A stretch of 64,000 nucleotides of DNA from CAZHRC01 sp964533865 (GTDB taxonomy: Bacteria; Bacillota; Clostridia; Tissierellales; Peptoniphilaceae), in contig CAZHRC010000007.1 of NCBI GenBank assembly GCA_964533865.1, forward strand, positions 1-64,000, given 5' to 3'. Both the position numbers and the translations under genes were made by a program. Each line of letters starts with the position of its first letter. Within the stretch, counting starts at the first letter, position 1. Shown here piece by piece: positions 60,701-64,000 of this stretch. The notes under the pieces were generated by a model that saw nothing but the letters and a program-made list of their open reading frames with translations, was not told the DNA's origin and did not search any database.

Positions 60701-62015
60701 AGGCAGCCAGTTGATTTTCTCCGTCGACGATGTCGCTTTTTGCTTTGGCGATTTCCGAGTGATAGGTTGTTACCCCGTCATCGTATTTGGCGCGTCCGTC
60801 GTCCAGTTCCTTTTTTGCGTCGTCAAGTTTGGTTTTTGATTCGTCGATGGTTTTTTGGGCTGAGGCGATTTCATCGTTGAAGGTTTTGAGTCCATCAGCG
60901 TACTTTGTCTTCCCGTCGTCTAACGCAACTTTAGCATCGGCAAGATCTCGTTCGCCTTTTTGAAGGTCTCGTTCCCCTTTGGCGATCTCCTCTTTAAAGG
61001 TTGTTACGCCTTTTTCGTAGTCGATCCGTCCGCTGTCGAGCTTTTCTTTGGCGTCGGTTAATTCTCTTTCTCCGTCGGCTATGTCATTTTTGGCTTTTTG
61101 GATTTCATCTTCAAAGGTCTTTTTGCCTTCTTCGTAGTCTGCGTAGCCTTTGTTGAGTTCTTTACGCGCGTCGAGGAGTTTTTCTTTCGCCTCTTCGAGT
61201 TCTTTTTTTCCGTCGTCGATTTTTTTGCGCGCATCGTCAATTTCCGTATTCGCTTCGGTTTTTAGGTCGTGCAGGCGGATGCCTGGTCGATTTTCAAAGG
61301 CGGCGATCACTTTTTCTTTGTGCGCTGCGGAAAATTCGTCGTAGGCTTTTGACGAATGGTCGTAGGTTTCGGAACCGTTGAATCGCAAGTTGACGTAGGT
61401 GGCTTTTTCCTTTTCAAAGACGGTCTCAATGACAAAACCATAACCGTCCAAAGATCCATCGCCTCGTTGAGAGGTACCGTAGCTGCGGCTGTTTAAGTAT
61501 TTTGGACTCGTTGCAAAACCGGTGATCGTGAATTGGTACCGGTTGAGAGAGTCTGTATCGGCAGGTTCGATCAATGCGATGGTGTCGCCGACGGCCACGC
61601 CTTTTTCTTTGAAGGACGGGTTGAGGGCGATTTCATCTGCTGTGTTGGGCAATCGCCCTTCTACGGCTTTTGGAATGGAGACTTCCGTAGAGAAGGATTC
61701 TAGGCGCACCAAGGTGTTTTCGTCGCCAACGTAGAGGTCGGTGGTATAGATGACACTAGACTGAGCGACGTCGGCTAGGGTGTCCAAGATCTGTCGGTCT
61801 TCTCGTTCCAGTCCCAACACCGAGGTGATCTGCACATCGTATTGTCGTTGATCTCGAGCGTAAGTATCGTAGGTGAGGCGCATGGTGGGGCCAGTGGTGG
61901 TCAGTCCCACAAAAATTGAGGCTCCTAGTGCGATCATGACGAGAATCGACAAAAACCTCGAGGTGGATTTGAGAATTTCACGTTTAATATCGGTGTTTAG
62001 CGCTGATTTTTTCAT
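57732..62015 (-). CDS. FtsX-type ABC permease with a giant extracytoplasmic coiled-coil repeat region
   Basis: A 1427-residue permease. One membrane helix near residues 20-42 leads to an extracellular domain (about 50-245), then about 610 residues of helical repeats rich in Ala, Asp, Glu, Gly and Lys (about 254-866). Two FtsX blocks follow: helices at about 892-1010 (with MTRMVDEQRTQIGTLKALGY) and, after a second helix near 1062-1082 and an extracellular domain, the final FtsX helices to 1427 (SERIRELSTIKVLGF). The layout is that of the long Firmicute FtsX permeases of unknown cargo. The start ATG 62015 lies four bases after the stop of its ATPase gene. Confidence 0.88.
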   Translation of the reverse strand: MKKSALNTDIKREILKSTSRFLSILVMIALGASIFVGLTTTGPTMRLTYDTYARDQRQYDVQITSVLGLEREDRQILDTLADVAQSSVIYTTDLYVGDENTLVRLESFSTEVSIPKAVEGRLPNTADEIALNPSFKEKGVAVGDTIALIEPADTDSLNRYQFTITGFATSPKYLNSRSYGTSQRGDGSLDGYGFVIETVFEKEKATYVNLRFNGSETYDHSSKAYDEFSAAHKEKVIAAFENRPGIRLHDLKTEANTEIDDARKKIDDGKKELEEAKEKLLDARKELNKGYADYEEGKKTFEDEIQKAKNDIADGERELTDAKEKLDSGRIDYEKGVTTFKEEIAKGERDLQKGERDLADAKVALDDGKTKYADGLKTFNDEIASAQKTIDESKTKLDDAKKELDDGRAKYDDGVTTYHSEIAKAKSDIVDGENQLAASQAKLQSGEAQIAQGKIDLQLAQQRLDSGFQELQAGEGPLKEAQAQIEAGEAALSAGQAQIDAGQAELTNNKQGLLANKKEIDEGLAQIASGITAIDQGIAGIESAIAGLEASKGAPGADIPTIDAQIAELVIQKNGLTSEKNSLIEKRTALEANLPAIEAGLATIATGQSEIDKQQAALNEQKAAFQVGADAFYAQKAAYDKGMAEINAGFAALADGEKEIAANEQTIKEGWIAYHEGVSTLEQGKKTLAIEEASGAQKLADSLKALESGQKEYDEGLLKYNDGLKTFEAEKADGAKKLADAKKEIDDGQTKYDNGVKDLASGRATLEKERQTGQEALDKALNELTDGQAKYDSGLLDLEKGKRTLAEEREKGESELKDAYQKLIDGEAEYRDGVNTFREEELTAQEDIADAEKEIEKAQKRLTTLKFPNYDIGTPFDDYDAFEYVDNSRRMDVLALIFPGFFYLIALLVCLTTMTRMVDEQRTQIGTLKALGYDNVKIIRKFLVYGLISGTVGWIIGSLLGNLFFLTVIYDAYSAGTLFFKNGIIRPYPLFIGIALVLSLGCTALAAVQSTRSSLKNNAAQLMRPKSPKNGNRIAMERIGFLWSRMSFLAKITARNIFRYKKRMLMTIIGVAGCMGLIFMGFGIKDSVEGILTMQFEEIAHYDLMAIYDPNADEDDLAAYNTRLTTDERVKDSTRVTMEQAKVHLKDSPDQAISVVTPENLEKFSDFVTLRDRKSDQTISPTSDGALISEKLSWILGLKIGDVLTFEDADNRLHDVKITGIMEYYAGHMVVLSKDAYTALFGSQPIPNSDYLKLTDRSSTYVSRFIQDLLLNKAVQYTSATSGMMSALDDLIESLNVIVLVIILASSALAIVVLYNLTNINVSERIRELSTIKVLGFYPKEVTAYVYRETLLLTFIGIFIGYGLGHILHTGITTTLAPASVMMDPRVHLYNYFLSAAITMAFSVVVMIIMHRRLNRIDMVEALKGTE
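59418..61256 (-). repeat. Region coding for tandem 39-residue helical repeats
   Basis: Within the permease an aromatic landmark (xTF or xTY) recurs at residues 301, 340, 379 and 418, and again at 759, 798 and 837, each 39 residues (117 bases) apart. The unit reads roughly F-x2-EIAKA-x3-I-x-DGE-x2-L-x2-AK-x2-LD-x-G-x3-Y-x2-G. The middle part (about 440-680) is Ala/Gln/Ile-rich and less regular. Repeats of this kind are often copy-number variable. Confidence 0.75.
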
Positions 62016-62019
62016 GGCT

Positions 62020-62721
62020 CTACCATTCTATGTCGTCGATGGAAACGGGATGCGGATTGGTGCGCATATGGCGAACTCTGGCGTCGTTGATTTCGATGAC
62101 TCGGTCTGCGATTGGCGTAATCGCTTGGTTGTGTGTGATTACGATGGCGGTGGTGCCCATATCTCGACAGGTGTTTTGAAGGAGTTTCAAGATTTGTTTT
62201 CCCGTTTGGTAATCCAAGGCGCCTGTGGGCTCATCGGCTAAAAGGAGCTTGGGTTTTTTTGCCAATGCTCTGGCGATGGCGACGCGTTGCTGTTCACCAC
62301 CAGAGAGTTGGGCGGGAAAGTTGTTGAGACGATGGCCAAGGCCGACTTTTTCGAGGATTTCGACGGCGTTGTAAGCATCTGGTACGATTTGAGAAGCTAA
62401 TTCAACGTTTTCCTTGGCGGTGAGGTTGGGTACCAGATTGTAAAATTGGAATACAAAACCGATGTCAAGTCTTCGGTAGGTGGTTAATTCCCGTTCGGTA
62501 AACTGCGCAATATCCGTGCCGTCGATGAGCACCTGGCCTTCGTCCGCTTGGTCCATTCCACCCAAGATATTGAGGACGGTGGATTTTCCAGCGCCAGAAG
62601 GGCCGACGATGATGGCGAACTCCCCTTGGGCGATCGAGAAGGTGATGCCGTTGTTGGCGACGATGACCGTGTCGCCCATTTTATATCGTTTATAGCAATC
62701 TATGACTTCTACGTAGTTCAT
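62020..62721 (-). CDS. ABC transporter ATPase (LolD/MacB type)
   Basis: A 233-residue ATPase with Walker A GPSGAGKST, signature LSGGEQQRVAIARAL, Walker B LLLADEPTGALD and H-loop VITHNQ. The start is ATG 62721 after AAAAGGA; open sequence upstream is the leader. It energises the repeat-bearing permease encoded next. Confidence 0.92.
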   Translation of the reverse strand: MNYVEVIDCYKRYKMGDTVIVANNGITFSIAQGEFAIIVGPSGAGKSTVLNILGGMDQADEGQVLIDGTDIAQFTERELTTYRRLDIGFVFQFYNLVPNLTAKENVELASQIVPDAYNAVEILEKVGLGHRLNNFPAQLSGGEQQRVAIARALAKKPKLLLADEPTGALDYQTGKQILKLLQNTCRDMGTTAIVITHNQAITPIADRVIEINDARVRHMRTNPHPVSIDDIEW

Positions 62722-62920
62722 AAGTGTCACATCCTTTTCATTTAAATTATACCCTATGTATAGGTTTTTAATAAGATGAGGAGAGGATTTCAAAAAACGT
62801 GGCGAAGGGAGTGCAAAAGTTATCAAAGCCCAAGACCTTGACAGACGAGCGGCTTACGAATAAAATAGAATAGAGTAATGTTGTGATTTAAACAGGAATT
62901 GCATCAATAAAAGCGCAGAT

Positions 62921-63156
62921 AAGGTAGAGTACGTCGTGAAGGACTTTAGAGAGAAGGCGGGTGGTGAAAGCCTTTGTTGAGAGCGACGGAAGTGCACCTT
63001 GGAGCATAGACGCGAATTGAGTAGCGAATACAGGGTTGCCTGTTACAGCAAAGTAACCTCGATAGAGGTGTTTTTTGAGTGGGGATTTTCCCAAACAGAG
63101 TGGAACCGCGAAGCCTTCGTCTCTGTACGACTAGTCGTACCAAGACGGAGTTTTTT
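62921..63156 (+). promoter_or_regulatory. T-box riboswitch (cysteine) upstream of cysE
   Basis: The lower stem I pairs AAGGT (62921-62925) with ACCTT (62996-63000); above the loop CGTCG (62932-62936) pairs with CGACG (62984-62988). The specifier loop has AGAGTA on the 5' side and GAAG then TGC (62993-62995, a Cys codon, followed by A). The T-box AGAGTGGAACCGCG is at 63097-63110; antiterminator CAGAG (63096-63100) with CTCTG (63121-63125) competes with a terminator hairpin (63115-63150) followed by TTTTTT. Uncharged tRNA-Cys should allow cysE transcription. 62827-62920 holds the promoter but no gene. Confidence 0.9.
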
Positions 63157-63173
63157 ATTTTAAGGAGTAAGAG

Positions 63174-63767
63174 ATGAAGGATCATTTGAAAAGCTGGGAG
63201 ATGCCGTGGATGGATTACGTTGTGGAACTGGGTCGCACAGTCATGGACAAAGACCCAGCGGCAACGTCTTTGTTTGCAAGTATTTTTTTCAGCGCGGGGG
63301 TGCGCGCTCAGGCTTATCATTATTTGGCGTATAAAGCCTATCACAGAGGTTGGATGACGATGGCTTCTTGGCTAGGCTATCGGGCGAGGCGGATCACGGG
63401 CATCGAGATCCATCCAGCGGCGACTCTGGGGCGTCGTGTGCTCATCGATCACGGCGCGGGACTTGTGATTGGTGCCACCGCCATCGTTGGCGACGAGGTC
63501 ACCTTGTATCATGGGGTCACTCTAGGTGGGAGAACGCTGGAAAAGGATGCTAAGCGCCACCCCACTATCGAAGACGGTGTCGTCGTCGGTGCAGGTGCTA
63601 CAGTGCTCGGCAATATTACCATCGGGCGATGTGCCAAGGTCGGTGCCAATTCGGTGGTGTTAAAGGATGTTCCGGCTTATGCGACAGCGGTAGGAAGTCC
63701 AGCCGAGATTTTATTCACAAAAAAACGCTCAGAAACCCAGCCGCCTTGGGAGGATTACAGTATTTAA
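63174..63767 (+). CDS. cysE: Serine O-acetyltransferase
   Basis: A 197-residue enzyme making O-acetylserine, first step of cysteine synthesis. The left-handed beta-helix repeats are plain (GRRVLIDHGAGLVIGATAIV, then GVVVGAGATVLG and IGRCAKVGANSVV), with the catalytic His-Asp region IDHGAG and YHGVTLGG. The short N-terminus is the compact EpsC/Gram-positive type. AAGGAG precedes ATG 63174. Control by the cysteine T-box upstream fits. Confidence 0.94.
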   Translation: MKDHLKSWEMPWMDYVVELGRTVMDKDPAATSLFASIFFSAGVRAQAYHYLAYKAYHRGWMTMASWLGYRARRITGIEIHPAATLGRRVLIDHGAGLVIGATAIVGDEVTLYHGVTLGGRTLEKDAKRHPTIEDGVVVGAGATVLGNITIGRCAKVGANSVVLKDVPAYATAVGSPAEILFTKKRSETQPPWEDYSI

Positions 63768-63857
63768 TCGTTAGTTGGGAATTGTTTTGAAAATAATCGG
63801 TTGAATACGGTGAATTTTGGTATAATGAATGTGATAGCGTACAGAGGAGGAAGTATA

Positions 63858-64000
63858 GTGGATACAAAGTATATTTTTGTCACCGGAGGCGTGGTCTCAT
63901 CCCTAGGAAAGGGGATTACGGCAGCGAGTTTAGGAAGATTGTTAAAGTCACGAGGATTAGAGATTAAACTTCAAAAGTTCGATCCTTATTTAAACGTAGA
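63858..64000 (+). CDS. pyrG: CTP synthase (N-terminal part)
   Basis: The first 47 codons of PyrG: start GTG 63858 after GAGGAGG, then YIFVTGGVVSSLGKGIT with the ATP-binding loop, and KLQKFDPYLNVD, the family's N-terminal signature. The frame runs off the right edge. The enzyme aminates UTP to CTP with glutamine. A TATAAT box at 63821-63826 precedes it. Confidence 0.95.
   Translation, partial: MDTKYIFVTGGVVSSLGKGITAASLGRLLKSRGLEIKLQKFDPYLNV

Noticed and set aside
59605..61344. Several plus-strand frames opposite the coiled-coil repeats, Phe/Ser/Arg-rich.
   Set aside because: They mirror the repetitive sense codons of the permease and have no ribosome sites or family features.

Overview
The window looks like a chromosomal segment of an anaerobic, endospore-forming member of the Clostridia that lives largely on amino acids and nitrogen compounds. 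The pointers are the clostridial methylaspartate route of glutamate fermentation, oxygen-sensitive class I fumarase subunits, molybdenum hydroxylases, a BofA-type sporulation protein, Gram-positive envelope enzymes (LTA synthase, PdaC-like deacetylase), a T-box leader and the Firmicute tmk-darA-holB-ricT-trmN6-rsmI gene order. The genus cannot be fixed from the sequence alone. I saw no rRNA, tRNA, CRISPR array, insertion sequence or phage gene.

Layout. 1-293: end of an unknown gene, its terminator, and a truncated IclR regulator. 504-12103: a YjiH-type membrane protein, two complete three-subunit molybdenum hydroxylases in different subunit orders, a cyclic amidohydrolase and an M20 carbamoyl-amidohydrolase, so a heterocycle (purine or hydantoin-like) breakdown island. 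12254-20112: a sugar ABC transporter operon built round a GH112 galactosyl-N-acetylhexosamine phosphorylase, with a HexNAc-type kinase and a 59-residue membrane protein. 20354-25725: a small cationic bacteriocin-like peptide gene on the minus strand, then a Bce-type two-component system plus ABC detoxification module ending in a 43-residue membrane protein. 25811-28221: a YbaK deacylase, an EamA transporter and, on the minus strand, glutamate racemase. 28435-37452: ornithine carbamoyltransferase, a two-subunit fumarase/mesaconase, a GntR regulator, glutamate mutase (GlmS, GlmL, GlmE), methylaspartate ammonia-lyase and an unknown P-loop protein.

37711-45052 is a tightly packed run of housekeeping genes (MutY, nitroreductase, RsuA, trans-sulfuration lyase, Ogt, a frameshifted AarF/UbiB kinase, acyl-ACP thioesterase). 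45119-49103 encodes envelope and secreted proteins. 49154-50733 holds a one-cysteine thiol peroxidase (minus strand), BofA and ribosomal protein L25. 50874-57479 is the tmk to rsmI cluster with two tandem DarA-like c-di-AMP receptor genes, a ferredoxin and an LTA synthase. 57732-62721 (minus strand) is an ABC exporter whose permease carries an extracytoplasmic repeat region of about 610 residues. 62921-63767 is a cysteine T-box leader with cysE, and the start of pyrG runs off the end.

The most unusual items are the peptide/immunity-like pair beside the Bce module, the small membrane proteins inside transporter operons, the 39-residue repeat permease, the second DarA paralogue, the probable mesaconase in the glutamate operon with its unknown P-loop partner, the frameshifted AarF gene, and the truncated IclR gene whose reading frame runs into the terminator of its neighbour.
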